DNA of 9,673 bases from an uncultured Limnohabitans sp. (GTDB taxonomy: Bacteria; Pseudomonadota; Gammaproteobacteria; Burkholderiales; Burkholderiaceae_C), in NCBI RefSeq assembly GCF_937889215.1, contig NZ_CALBEX010000119.1, forward strand, positions 1 through 9,673, given 5' to 3'. Position numbers and translations under genes: made by a program. How positions within the stretch are numbered: the first letter of the stretch is position 1; each line of letters begins with the position of its first letter. Of this stretch, positions 1 through 6,596 are shown piece by piece. Under the pieces are notes generated by a model. That model made no database searches and was not told the DNA's origin. It worked only from the letters and a program-made list of their open reading frames with translations.

Positions 1-912
1 GTGTACGGCCTAGCTGCCAACGCGACCGACGACGCGGCGGTGGCGAAAATCTTTGTGGCCAAGGGCCGCCCCGCCGACCACCCGCTGATCGTCCATGTGG
101 CCAGCCTGGACCAAGTGCCGCTGTTTGCGGCGCAGGTGCCCGAGTTCGCTCAAGCCTTGATGGCCGCCTTTTGGCCTGGCCCACTCACCTTGATCCTGCC
201 GCGCCAGCCCGGCGTGGCCACAGCTTCGGCGGGGGGGCAAGACTCCATCGGTCTGCGCTGCCCCTCGCACCCGGTGGCGCAAGCTTTGTTGCAAGCTGCG
301 CTGCCGCTGGGCGTACTGGGCGTGTCGGCCCCCAGTGCCAACCGCTTTGGCCGCGTGAGCCCCACCAGCGCCGCGCATGTGCAGTCCGAGTTGGGCTCTG
401 CCTTGTTGATTCTGGATGGCGGTGACTGTGCCGTGGGCATCGAGTCCACCATCATCGACTGCACCCGGGGCGAGCCCGTGTTGCTGCGGCCCGGACACAT
501 CACGCGGGCTCAAATTGAAGCGGCTTGCGGCCGCGCCGTGCTGGACAAGGACGCGCCGCAGGCGGTGCTGGGCCAGCCCGCGCCCCGTGCATCGGGCACG
601 CTCGAATCGCATTACGCACCCCGCGCCAAGGTGCGTTTGATGCCCGCGCAAGACATCACCGCCAAACTGCAGGCCTTGGGGCCGCACGCCAACAACTTGG
701 GGTTGTGGTCAAACGAAAGACCGGATGGCAGCGCCGGTGCCGGTGTGCTGTGGCGTGCTCAGCCGCACAGTGCCGAGCAGGCCGCGCACGATTTGTTTGG
801 TGTTTTGCGCGACCTGGACGCCAGAGGTGTGACACAAATCTGGGTCCAGCTGCCCCCCGACACGCCCGAGTGGGAAGGCGTGCGGGACAGACTGCAGCGG
901 GCGGCGGCTTGA
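1..912 (+). CDS. tsaC: Threonylcarbamoyl-AMP synthase, Sua5/YrdC family (5'-truncated)
   Basis: Makes L-threonylcarbamoyl-AMP from threonine, bicarbonate and ATP in the cytoplasm, the first step of t6A37 formation on ANN-decoding tRNAs. The frame is open from base 1. The opening GTG is not the start: it encodes the Val of the family's conserved (T)ETVYGL segment, so roughly 25-30 N-terminal residues lie left of the window. Visible YrdC-domain landmarks, numbered from base 1, are KGRP (21-24), the WPGPLTLIL strand (58-66), SAPSAN (109-114), GIESTIID (146-153) and LRPG (162-165). The sequence continues past the roughly 190-residue minimal TsaC into a C-terminal Sua5 domain that opens with SGTLESHYAP (198-207) and runs to residue 303, so this is the long Sua5 architecture. 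It ends in TGA at 910-912 and converges on the lipase gene. Family assignment is firm; the symbol could equally be sua5 or ywlC. Confidence 0.93.
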   Translation: MYGLAANATDDAAVAKIFVAKGRPADHPLIVHVASLDQVPLFAAQVPEFAQALMAAFWPGPLTLILPRQPGVATASAGGQDSIGLRCPSHPVAQALLQAALPLGVLGVSAPSANRFGRVSPTSAAHVQSELGSALLILDGGDCAVGIESTIIDCTRGEPVLLRPGHITRAQIEAACGRAVLDKDAPQAVLGQPAPRASGTLESHYAPRAKVRLMPAQDITAKLQALGPHANNLGLWSNERPDGSAGAGVLWRAQPHSAEQAAHDLFGVLRDLDARGVTQIWVQLPPDTPEWEGVRDRLQRAAA

Positions 913-928
913 GTCTTTCGTTGGGTTG

Positions 929-960
929 AAAAAACAAGGCCCGCATGACGCGGGCCTTGT
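929..960 (-). terminator. Intrinsic terminator for the leftward lipase gene
   Basis: A perfect 11-bp inverted repeat (934-944 pairs with 950-960, arm ACAAGGCCCGC) encloses a 5-nt loop. On the minus strand the stem is followed by a run of six T (complement of 929-934), the classic Rho-independent layout, 17 bases past the lipase stop codon. On the plus strand no T-run follows the stem, so it should be weaker for the Sua5 transcript, although the same hairpin may slow it. It fills the 64-bp gap between the converging genes. Confidence 0.85.
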
Positions 961-976
961 GCAGGAGTTTGAGCGA

Positions 977-2236
977 TTATTTCACCGCGTCAAACAGCGA
1001 TTTGGCCGCTGCGTGGCAAAACGGAGGGGCGTATGAACCATGGTAATTGGCGATGTTGGCCATGGTGATGGGCCCATAAGTTTGAACAATCAGCGGGTGG
1101 ATATCGACCGAAGTCACGTTCGTCAGCCCTTTGGCGTCGAAGGCGGCTTTCATGACAGATTGATGCACAACTTGTGGAACGGTGGGGTCACCACTGCCGC
1201 TGCAAAGCATGGTTTGTGATTTGGGAGACCAATCCAGCAGGTCGTTCTTTTTGGCTGCCAAAAAGGTAGGGTTGCTCGGGTTCGTCAGGATGTCGCTGCT
1301 GAAACTTGTCTGAAACAGGGCGTCACGCGCTTGGTTAGGGGTCTCGCCATTGATGCCCGGTAATTTGCCTGAAGTGACCAAGGTTGTGTAATTCAAGGTG
1401 GCGCTGGGCAGCAGGCTTTCGATGCCGTTTGCGTAGGGCGATTTGAAAGCGTCCGAGACATTGCTGTAAAGATTGCCGTAAATCTTTTGCCAAGCCGTGA
1501 TCAGGTAAGGCACAAAAAATTGGTAACCCGCAATCGCATCCGGCAGTTGCATGGAGCCTGACAGGTTGTAAGGGCCAGCCAGGTGAGCGCCTGCCACCAC
1601 GTTGATCTCTGAGGACAAGCTCTTTTCAATCGCGCGGTGCGCGGCCATCGATGCATGGCCGCCTTGAGAGTAACCGGTCAACATGACCTTGCCATTGAGG
1701 CTGCCGCCCATGCCGACAACGGCGTTGCGAGCTGCTCGGATCGAGTCGATGACCGTTGTGGCCTCGGAATCGGCATGCAGGTATGGGTGGTAGCTGTAGT
1801 TGGACTTGGCAAATCCCAGGTAGTCGGTGGCCACCACGGCATAGCCTTGGCCTGCATACATGGCAGCCAGCAGGCCTGTTTCACTGTCGGCCGGGTTGGC
1901 CAATGTGCGGGGTTTTTCCACATCTGTACCTTTGGCGTAAGCCACCAGGGGGGCCGCGGCCGTGCAATCGGCGCCGGTAGGCAGCAGCAGCACACCCGAT
2001 GCGTTGGAGATTTCGCCTTTGGCACCGGGGGTGACATAGTTGAGCGAGATAACTTTGACATCGCACTTGGCTTTGCCGCTCAAAGCGACCAAAGGCCCAG
2101 CATCCAGTTGTGCTTTGCTCAATGTGGTGATTAACGCAGGCGATTCGATCAAACTGCCGTGGGGTGCATCGCTGCCACCGCACGCGGCCAGCAGGGCCAC
2201 GCCCAAAATTGAAATGCCGTATTTCATGGTTTTCAT
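977..2236 (-). CDS. Secreted lipoprotein lipase/esterase, alpha/beta-hydrolase fold
   Basis: Predicted serine ester hydrolase of 419 residues, resembling the secretory-lipase (LIP) group of alpha/beta hydrolases. The N-terminus MKTMKYGISILGVALLAAC is a lipoprotein signal peptide with lipobox LAAC, and Cys19 would be the lipidated residue. The nucleophile elbow is GYSQG, with Ser190, followed by GHASMAAHRA. Asp350 in GSGDPTVP is the likely acid. The base is probably His399 (NYHGS), with His380 or His408 as less likely alternatives. Four further cysteines (58, 91, 345, 407) could form two disulfides, which suits a periplasmic or surface protein. The ATG at 2236 has a good Shine-Dalgarno, AGGAGA (complement of 2243-2248), 6 bases upstream of it. 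A perfect palindrome lies just beyond that. The gene is visibly less GC-rich than its neighbours: about 54% over six hand-counted 60-base lines against about 65% nearby. The substrate cannot be read from sequence. Confidence 0.88.
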   Translation of the reverse strand: MKTMKYGISILGVALLAACGGSDAPHGSLIESPALITTLSKAQLDAGPLVALSGKAKCDVKVISLNYVTPGAKGEISNASGVLLLPTGADCTAAAPLVAYAKGTDVEKPRTLANPADSETGLLAAMYAGQGYAVVATDYLGFAKSNYSYHPYLHADSEATTVIDSIRAARNAVVGMGGSLNGKVMLTGYSQGGHASMAAHRAIEKSLSSEINVVAGAHLAGPYNLSGSMQLPDAIAGYQFFVPYLITAWQKIYGNLYSNVSDAFKSPYANGIESLLPSATLNYTTLVTSGKLPGINGETPNQARDALFQTSFSSDILTNPSNPTFLAAKKNDLLDWSPKSQTMLCSGSGDPTVPQVVHQSVMKAAFDAKGLTNVTSVDIHPLIVQTYGPITMANIANYHGSYAPPFCHAAAKSLFDAVK

Positions 2237-2242
2237 GACTTG

Positions 2243-2248
2243 TCTCCT
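2243..2248 (-). promoter_or_regulatory. Ribosome binding site of the lipase gene
   Basis: AGGAGA on the minus strand, ending 6 bases before the ATG at 2236. It fixes that ATG as the start in preference to the in-frame ATG three codons later, whose spacing would be too long. The site sits in the 18 bases between the start codon and the palindrome at 2255-2280. Confidence 0.75.
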
Positions 2249-2254
2249 GGGGTG

Positions 2255-2280
2255 TTAAAAAGAACGGACGTTCTTTTTAA
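2255..2280. promoter_or_regulatory. Perfect 12-2-12 palindrome, putative operator of the lipase gene
   Basis: The left arm TTAAAAAGAACG (2255-2266) and the right arm CGTTCTTTTTAA (2269-2280) are exact reverse complements around the spacer GA. A GAACG-NN-CGTTC core is the kind of compact dyad bound by TetR-type homodimers. The site lies 18 bases upstream of the lipase ATG and overlaps one candidate -10 element (2275-2280), a typical repressor position. It is a poor terminator candidate because the stem is A/T-rich and the spacer too short for a loop. No regulator gene is present in the window, so the identity of the binding protein is inference. Confidence 0.6.
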
Positions 2281-2304
2281 CTTTAGTTGAGTGATGCCGT
2301 TCAA
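2275..2304 (-). promoter_or_regulatory. Candidate promoter of the lipase gene
   Basis: On the minus strand TTGAAC (complement of 2299-2304) is followed after 18 bases by TTAAAA (complement of 2275-2280), which lies inside the palindrome. An alternative is TTTAAC (complement of 2336-2341), 16 bases, then TATATA (2314-2319), which would put the palindrome in the 5' leader. Both are modest sigma-70 matches. At least one promoter is expected here because the 109-bp gap after the SemiSWEET gene is long for this leftward cluster. Choice between the two is a guess. Confidence 0.35.
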
Positions 2305-2345
2305 GCCATGGGGTATATAACGATGTGAGGCAATAGTTAAAGGCG

Positions 2346-2600
2346 TCATCGGTAGCGCAACTTCATCACCAAAATCATCAGCGCCAGCGAGGTGGTGATG
2401 GTGTTGGCGATGATGATGGGCCAGGCCATCAGCATGATGCCGTAGACCAGCCACATCGCCACACCCACGGTGAACAGGCTGTACATGCCAAGTGAAATGC
2501 CGCTGACATCGCGGGTGCGAAAGGTCTGCCAAGCTTGCGGGATGAAGCTGGCGGTGGTGAGGAAGGCGGCCACAGAGCCGACCCAGTCGATCAAAATCAT
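2346..2600 (-). CDS. SemiSWEET-type sugar transporter, PQ-loop family
   Basis: Small inner-membrane protein of 84 residues, the usual SemiSWEET size (85-95), expected to work as a homodimeric sugar uniporter. Three hydrophobic helices are visible, at about residues 5-25, 38-57 and 60-79. The PQ motif is at Pro21-Gln22 in FIPQAWQTFRTRDVSGIS. Trp50 and Asn66 are spaced as the substrate-contacting Trp/Asn pair of characterised bacterial SemiSWEETs. The reading frame is open further upstream, but only the ATG at 2600 gives a membrane protein of family length; longer versions would overlap dacB. An AAGGA (complement of 2611-2615) lies 10 bases upstream. It starts 4 bases after the dacB stop, so the two are almost certainly co-transcribed. 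The sugar carried is unknown, and many small bacterial PQ-loop proteins remain untested. Confidence 0.85.
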   Translation of the reverse strand: MILIDWVGSVAAFLTTASFIPQAWQTFRTRDVSGISLGMYSLFTVGVAMWLVYGIMLMAWPIIIANTITTSLALMILVMKLRYR

Positions 2601-2604
2601 GGCC

Positions 2605-4284
2605 TTATTGTCCTTGCTCGCCGGCTTTGGATCGCTTGGCTGTGCGGGCTTTGGAGGTGTTGTTTTGGTCACGTACCGTCCATTCGAGCAGTTGGTCCAG
2701 TGCGGCCCGTGCTTGAGGGGCGTTGGGGTGGTGCAGGATGGCCACCACCGTGTAGCGTTGGCCGCTTTGGCCTTGCACATACCCTGCCACCGAGGCCACG
2801 TCCCGCAGCGAGCCGGTTTTGAACCATGCGTTGCCGATCACTGGCGAACCTGGGTTGCGGTCTTTCAGGCGCGCGGCCGTGCCGTCCACGCCCGCCAGCG
2901 ACAAAGAGTCGACAAAGGCTTGCGCGTGGGGTCCGGCCATGGCCGCTTGCAGCAAAGCGGTCAGCGTGTGTGCCGAGCTGCGCTCGTGGCGGGACAGGCC
3001 GGAGCCGTTGTCCAGCACTGGCGCTTCGATGCCCGGGAATTGGCTGCGCCACCACTGTGATGTGCGCAAAACCGAGGCCTCGAAACGGCCCGGCGCACCC
3101 AATTCGCTGGACAGGCTCAGAAACAGTTGCTGTGCCATCACGTTGTTCGAGAATTTGTTGATGTCTTGGATGATCTCGGCCAAAGGCAAGGAGGGTGCCT
3201 CTAGCAGCAGCGTTGCCGAGGCCGGTCTGCGGCCATAGCGCACCTGTCCGCTGAGCCGCCCGCCAGCGGCTTGCCACATGGCTTGCATCACACGCGGCGC
3301 ATAGTGCGCAGGATCGGGAAAGGCCACGGGCCATTCACGTTCGCCGCAGCTGGCGGGGTAGCGGCCCTGAAAACGTACCTGCAGCGGCTGGCTGAAGTCG
3401 GCCTGCAACTGGCCGCGCCAATCGTTGCAACGGCCTGGGCTCAAAGGCAGCTGCGTGGGGACAGACAGACCCGCCAGCGGGGGCTCGAATTGCACTTGCA
3501 CGCGCCCGTTGGCGGTGTCGGGGGTGAACTTGTAAATCACCGCTTTGAAGTTCATGAGCAAGCCGTCGGGCGACACGTTGTAGGGCCGCAGGGGCTCGTC
3601 GTCAAAGGGCTCGCTGCGTTCGCGCACATCAAACACGCTGCGGTCCAGCACGATGTCGCCGCGCACCTCACGCACGCCCGCTGCGTGCACCTGCGCGATC
3701 AGATCTTGCAGGCGCTCAAGCACCAGTTTGGGGTCGCCGCTGCCGCGCACGATGAGGTTGCCTTGCAGCACGCCATCCCGCAGCGGGCCGTCGGTGTAGA
3801 TGCGGTTGCGCCAGACGTGCTCGGGTCCGAGCAGGCTCAGCCCGGCATAGGTCGTGAACAGCTTCATGACCGAGGCCGGGTTGACGCTGGTGTGTGCTTG
3901 GTGTGACAGCCGGGGTTGGGGGGGCGGGCGGTTGTCCTTGGGCAAGGGGGCGATCAGCACGCTCAGTGCCGATGGTGGCACCTGGGCCTGGCGCAGGGTG
4001 TTCAGAACATCGCGCGGCAAGCCGGACGCGTGTTGACCGGGGCTTTGGGCGGGCGATGCGCTCTGGCGGTGGTGGGTGTGAGGGTTCGCTTGGGCGTTGC
4101 TGGTCAAAGCCAAGGTGCAGGTCAGTGCCAAAAAAAGTAATCGGGCCAGTGAGCGGGGAAGTGAGCCGACCAGGGTCGCCGCCTGTACGGGCAAAAACAC
4201 ATCGCCCTGGTCGGTGGCTTGGGATGCAAAACTGCCCGGTACAAGGGAGGGGGAGCAGGGGCGTTTGGCGCAGTGGGGGGACAT
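2605..4284 (-). CDS. dacB: D-alanyl-D-alanine carboxypeptidase/endopeptidase, PBP4 (DacB) family
   Basis: Class C low-molecular-mass penicillin-binding protein (peptidase S13) that removes the terminal D-Ala or cuts peptide cross-bridges of peptidoglycan in the periplasm. As called it has 559 residues. The three active-site motifs are intact: S138-V-M-K141 (in NPASVMKLFTT), S379-N-N381 (KFSNNVMAQQLF) and K489-T-G491 (WFKTGSLRDV). Their spacings, 241 and 110 residues, are close to those of E. coli PBP4. DNGSGLSRHE (425-434) is also typical. A signal peptide is visible as LARLLFLALTCTLALTSNAQA, cleaved near residue 66. That makes the leader unusually long. The GTG at 4200 (residue 29) would give a normal 38-residue leader and has a partial AGGG nearby, whereas the ATG at 4284 has no Shine-Dalgarno, so the start is uncertain. 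The C-terminus is a basic, glutamine-rich tail. SemiSWEET follows after 4 bases. Confidence 0.92.
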   Translation of the reverse strand: MSPHCAKRPCSPSLVPGSFASQATDQGDVFLPVQAATLVGSLPRSLARLLFLALTCTLALTSNAQANPHTHHRQSASPAQSPGQHASGLPRDVLNTLRQAQVPPSALSVLIAPLPKDNRPPPQPRLSHQAHTSVNPASVMKLFTTYAGLSLLGPEHVWRNRIYTDGPLRDGVLQGNLIVRGSGDPKLVLERLQDLIAQVHAAGVREVRGDIVLDRSVFDVRERSEPFDDEPLRPYNVSPDGLLMNFKAVIYKFTPDTANGRVQVQFEPPLAGLSVPTQLPLSPGRCNDWRGQLQADFSQPLQVRFQGRYPASCGEREWPVAFPDPAHYAPRVMQAMWQAAGGRLSGQVRYGRRPASATLLLEAPSLPLAEIIQDINKFSNNVMAQQLFLSLSSELGAPGRFEASVLRTSQWWRSQFPGIEAPVLDNGSGLSRHERSSAHTLTALLQAAMAGPHAQAFVDSLSLAGVDGTAARLKDRNPGSPVIGNAWFKTGSLRDVASVAGYVQGQSGQRYTVVAILHHPNAPQARAALDQLLEWTVRDQNNTSKARTAKRSKAGEQGQ

Positions 4285-4325
4285 CGGGCAAGTCTAACGG
4301 GCCAAAATGAAAACAGCGGGGCCGT
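4285..4325. promoter_or_regulatory. Short divergent intergenic region between dacB and the EamA permease
   Basis: Only 41 bases separate the two divergent starts. Rightward, CAAAAT (4303-4308) could be a -10 for the permease operon, but no good -35 is placed 16-18 bases upstream. Leftward, TAGACT is a weak -10 candidate for dacB. It would start transcription at about the ATG of 4284, which favours a downstream dacB start such as the GTG at 4200. Promoters for both directions must overlap here or extend into dacB. Weak evidence, recorded because nothing else fills the gap. Confidence 0.3.
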
Positions 4326-5324
4326 ATGATCCGGGCCATGCGATTTTCTTCAAAAACCGTGGGCCTTGCTTCTGCGGTCATCACTGTCTGTATCTGGACC
4401 GGCTTCATTGTCATTGCCCGGGCTTCGGCTTCTCGGGGGCTGCTGCCCTTGGACATCGCCTTGGCGCGCATCGTGGGGGCCAGCAGCATTTTGCTGCCCT
4501 GGGCCTGGTGGCTGATGCGGCCCGCACGGCAGGCGGGCCAAAAGATGGGCTCGCTTTGGGGCCTGTCGCCCTTGCCTTTGCACCAGACGGTACAGGCCGG
4601 CTTTTTAGGGGGCTTGCTTTACGCGGTGCTGGCCTACAGCGGTTTCTTTTTTGCGCCTGCGACCCACGCCTCGGTGTTGCTGCCCGGCAGCTTGCCACTG
4701 TGGACCACCTTGTTGGCCTGGTTGGTTTTGCGCGAGAAGGTGTCTTCGGCGCGCGCTTTCGGCTTGGGTCTCATCGTGCTGGGCGATGTGCTGGTGGGCG
4801 GTGCCAGCTTGCTCATGGCGTTTGATGGCGGTGAGGTCTGGAAAGGGGATTTGCTGTTCATGACGGCCGCCTGTTGTTGGGCGGGTTACAGCGTGACGGT
4901 GCGTCGCCATGGCTTGGATGCGGTGCGTGCCACCATGGCCATCACGGCGTTTGCCTTGGTTTGCTTTGCACCGGTGTATTTGTTCTTGATCGGCACCGGC
5001 GTGTTGCCCACACATTTGACCCGCGTACCGGCTTCTGAGATTTTGTTTCAAGCGGTGTTCCAGGGTGTGGGTTCTGTGGTCATTTCGGGCATCACTTTCA
5101 CCCAAATGGTGCGCCACTATGGCCCCGTGCGCTCGACGATGATCACCGCGCTGGTGCCCGGCTTGTCAGCCTTGGGGGCGGTGTGGTTTTTGGGGGAGCC
5201 CATGCACTGGAATTTGCTGGCCGGGCTGGCGCTGGTGACGGGCGGTATTTTGTTTGGCGTGCGCCAAGCCAAGAAGCCTGCTGCGCCAGTTGCCGCGTTG
5301 ACAGAGTCGGGGCATAAACCATGA
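4326..5324 (+). CDS. EamA/DMT-superfamily permease
   Basis: Inner-membrane transporter of 332 residues, the usual length for ten-helix drug/metabolite transporters (EamA, RhaT-like). About ten hydrophobic segments can be followed, at roughly 13-31, 42-63, 91-110, 116-136, 144-164, 174-190, 203-223, 240-257, 267-289 and 295-312. They fall into two homologous halves. Each half has the family's signature after a helix: LREKVS (135-140) in the first and LGEPMHW (289-295) in the second. The C-terminus is a short polar tail. The start could be the ATG at 4326 or the one at 4338 (residue 5); neither has a strong Shine-Dalgarno. Its TGA overlaps the tsaB ATG (ATGA at 5321-5324), so it heads the tsaB-rimI cluster. 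Substrates in this family range over amino acids, metabolites and drugs and cannot be assigned here. Confidence 0.88.
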   Translation: MIRAMRFSSKTVGLASAVITVCIWTGFIVIARASASRGLLPLDIALARIVGASSILLPWAWWLMRPARQAGQKMGSLWGLSPLPLHQTVQAGFLGGLLYAVLAYSGFFFAPATHASVLLPGSLPLWTTLLAWLVLREKVSSARAFGLGLIVLGDVLVGGASLLMAFDGGEVWKGDLLFMTAACCWAGYSVTVRRHGLDAVRATMAITAFALVCFAPVYLFLIGTGVLPTHLTRVPASEILFQAVFQGVGSVVISGITFTQMVRHYGPVRSTMITALVPGLSALGAVWFLGEPMHWNLLAGLALVTGGILFGVRQAKKPAAPVAALTESGHKP

Positions 5325-6091
5325 GCATCTCCAGCAAAGCATGGCGCTGGCTGGCCTTTGACACCAGCACCGATGTGTTGTCTTTGGCCGTGGCCCATGG
5401 CAATCAAGTCTGGACCCAAACCTTGCCCGGCGGCGCGCAAGCCTCCAGTGGCTTGATTCCGGCCGTGTTGGCCATGCTGGCTGAGGCCGACATGCCCTTG
5501 TCGGGGCTCGATGCCATTGTGTTTGGTCGGGGCCCGGGGTCGTTTACCGGCTTGCGCACGGCATGTGCTGTGGCCCAGGGCTTGGCGTTTGGGGCCGATG
5601 TGCCGGTGCTGCCCGTCGACACTTTGTTGGCCGTGGCCGAAGAGGCCCGCTTCGTGCAGTCGGAGCAGGGCTTGTGCTTGACCGACTTGACCGTGCTGGC
5701 GCTGCTGGATGCGCGCATGGACGAGGTGTACAGCGCCGCTTACCGTTGGCAGGGGGCAGCCGGGCAAGCCCAAGGGGGCTGGCAAGACGTGGCGTCACTG
5801 CAGGTCAGTGCGCCAGAAAAAATTCAAATGCCCGTGGGGGCGCGGGTGTTGCAGGCGGGCAATGCTTTTGCCGCCTATGGCGACCGCTTGCCACAGGGCG
5901 AGCGCTGTGTCGCTTTGCCGAGCGCGGCGGCCTTGGTGCGCTTGGCACCCGCCTTGTGGGCGCAGGGGCAGGCGGTGCCCGCTGACCAAGCCATGCCGTT
6001 GTACATCCGCGACAAAGTGGCCAATACCACCGCCGAACGCGAAGCCATGAAAGCCCAAGCTGCCAACGCCAAGGCCGCAGCCCAGGCATAA
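5321..6091 (+). CDS. tsaB: t6A biosynthesis protein TsaB
   Basis: TsaB (YeaZ) is the inactive ASKHA-fold partner of TsaD; with TsaE they transfer the threonylcarbamoyl group to A37 of tRNA. The product has 256 residues, slightly above the E. coli protein (231). Landmarks are FDTST at 13-17, the glycine-rich VFGRGPGSFTGLR at 67-79, LLDARMDEVYSA at 128-139 and PLYIRDKVA near 226-234. The first ASKHA motif region reads AQASSGLIPAV and lacks the His often seen in this segment (HSE or HTQ forms). The last roughly 20 residues are an Ala/Lys/Glu-rich tail. The start ATG overlaps the permease stop codon, indicating translational coupling. Neither tsaD nor tsaE is in the window, while the gene for the preceding pathway step lies 4.4 kb to the left. 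Confidence 0.94.
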   Translation: MSISSKAWRWLAFDTSTDVLSLAVAHGNQVWTQTLPGGAQASSGLIPAVLAMLAEADMPLSGLDAIVFGRGPGSFTGLRTACAVAQGLAFGADVPVLPVDTLLAVAEEARFVQSEQGLCLTDLTVLALLDARMDEVYSAAYRWQGAAGQAQGGWQDVASLQVSAPEKIQMPVGARVLQAGNAFAAYGDRLPQGERCVALPSAAALVRLAPALWAQGQAVPADQAMPLYIRDKVANTTAEREAMKAQAANAKAAAQA

Positions 6092-6101
6092 AGAGGTGGG
6101 C

Positions 6102-6596
6102 ATGAAGACAGAACCCAAACCAAGGGGGCCAGTCTCCGAAGCTGTCCGCAACGCGGTCACGCTGTCGCCCATGCTGCCCGACCACCTCGACGCCATCATG
6201 GCCATCGAACAAACGGCGTACAGCCACCCGTGGTCGCGCGGTAATTTTCGGGATTCGCTCAACCCCCTGTTTGATGCCCGCTGCCTTTGGCTTGACAGCG
6301 AATTGCTGGGTTACTTTTTGGCCATGCGAGGCTTCGAGGAAATGCATTTGCTCAACATCACGGTGGCCCCGGATCGGCAAGGCCAAGGTTGGGGGCACAT
6401 GATGCTGGACGCCTTGTCGCTCCTGTCGCGTCACGAGGGCGCGCAATGGCTTTGGCTGGAGGTGCGGCAAAGCAATCAGCGTGCCTTGAGGGTTTATGAA
6501 CGCTATGGGTTTCGGCAAGTCAGTCTCCGCAAGGATTACTATCCTGCAGACCGCCAGCAACGAGAGCATGCGGTGGTGATGAGTTTGAAACTGTGA
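6102..6596 (+). CDS. rimI: Ribosomal protein S18 N-alpha-acetyltransferase RimI
   Basis: GNAT-fold enzyme that transfers acetyl from acetyl-CoA to the N-terminal alanine of ribosomal protein S18. It has 164 residues; E. coli RimI has 148, and the extra length is an N-terminal extension (about residues 1-18). The acetyl-CoA loop is APDRQGQGWG (89-98). Glu120 in LWLEVRQSN and Tyr132 in ALRVYERYGF match the catalytic Glu103/Tyr115 pair of E. coli, with the same 12-residue spacing. The C-terminal KDYYPA segment (144-149) is also RimI-typical. I chose the ATG at 6102 because AGAGG (6092-6096), which overlaps the tsaB stop, is spaced correctly for it; the in-frame GTG at 6096 would overlap that site. 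Adjacency to tsaB is common in proteobacteria. A distant GNAT of other specificity is unlikely given the residue match. Confidence 0.93.
   Translation: MKTEPKPRGPVSEAVRNAVTLSPMLPDHLDAIMAIEQTAYSHPWSRGNFRDSLNPLFDARCLWLDSELLGYFLAMRGFEEMHLLNITVAPDRQGQGWGHMMLDALSLLSRHEGAQWLWLEVRQSNQRALRVYERYGFRQVSLRKDYYPADRQQREHAVVMSLKL

Noticed and set aside
2255..2280. Reading the palindrome as a Rho-independent terminator of the leftward dacB-SemiSWEET unit
   Set aside because: The stem is mostly A-T and the 2-base spacer cannot form a loop without breaking central pairs. It also sits immediately before the lipase ribosome binding site, which fits an operator better.
2601..2780. N-terminal extension of the SemiSWEET frame to 144 residues
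   Set aside because: The extra 60 residues are polar, lie entirely over the dacB 3' end in another frame, and are absent from the family. The ATG at 2600 gives the standard length.
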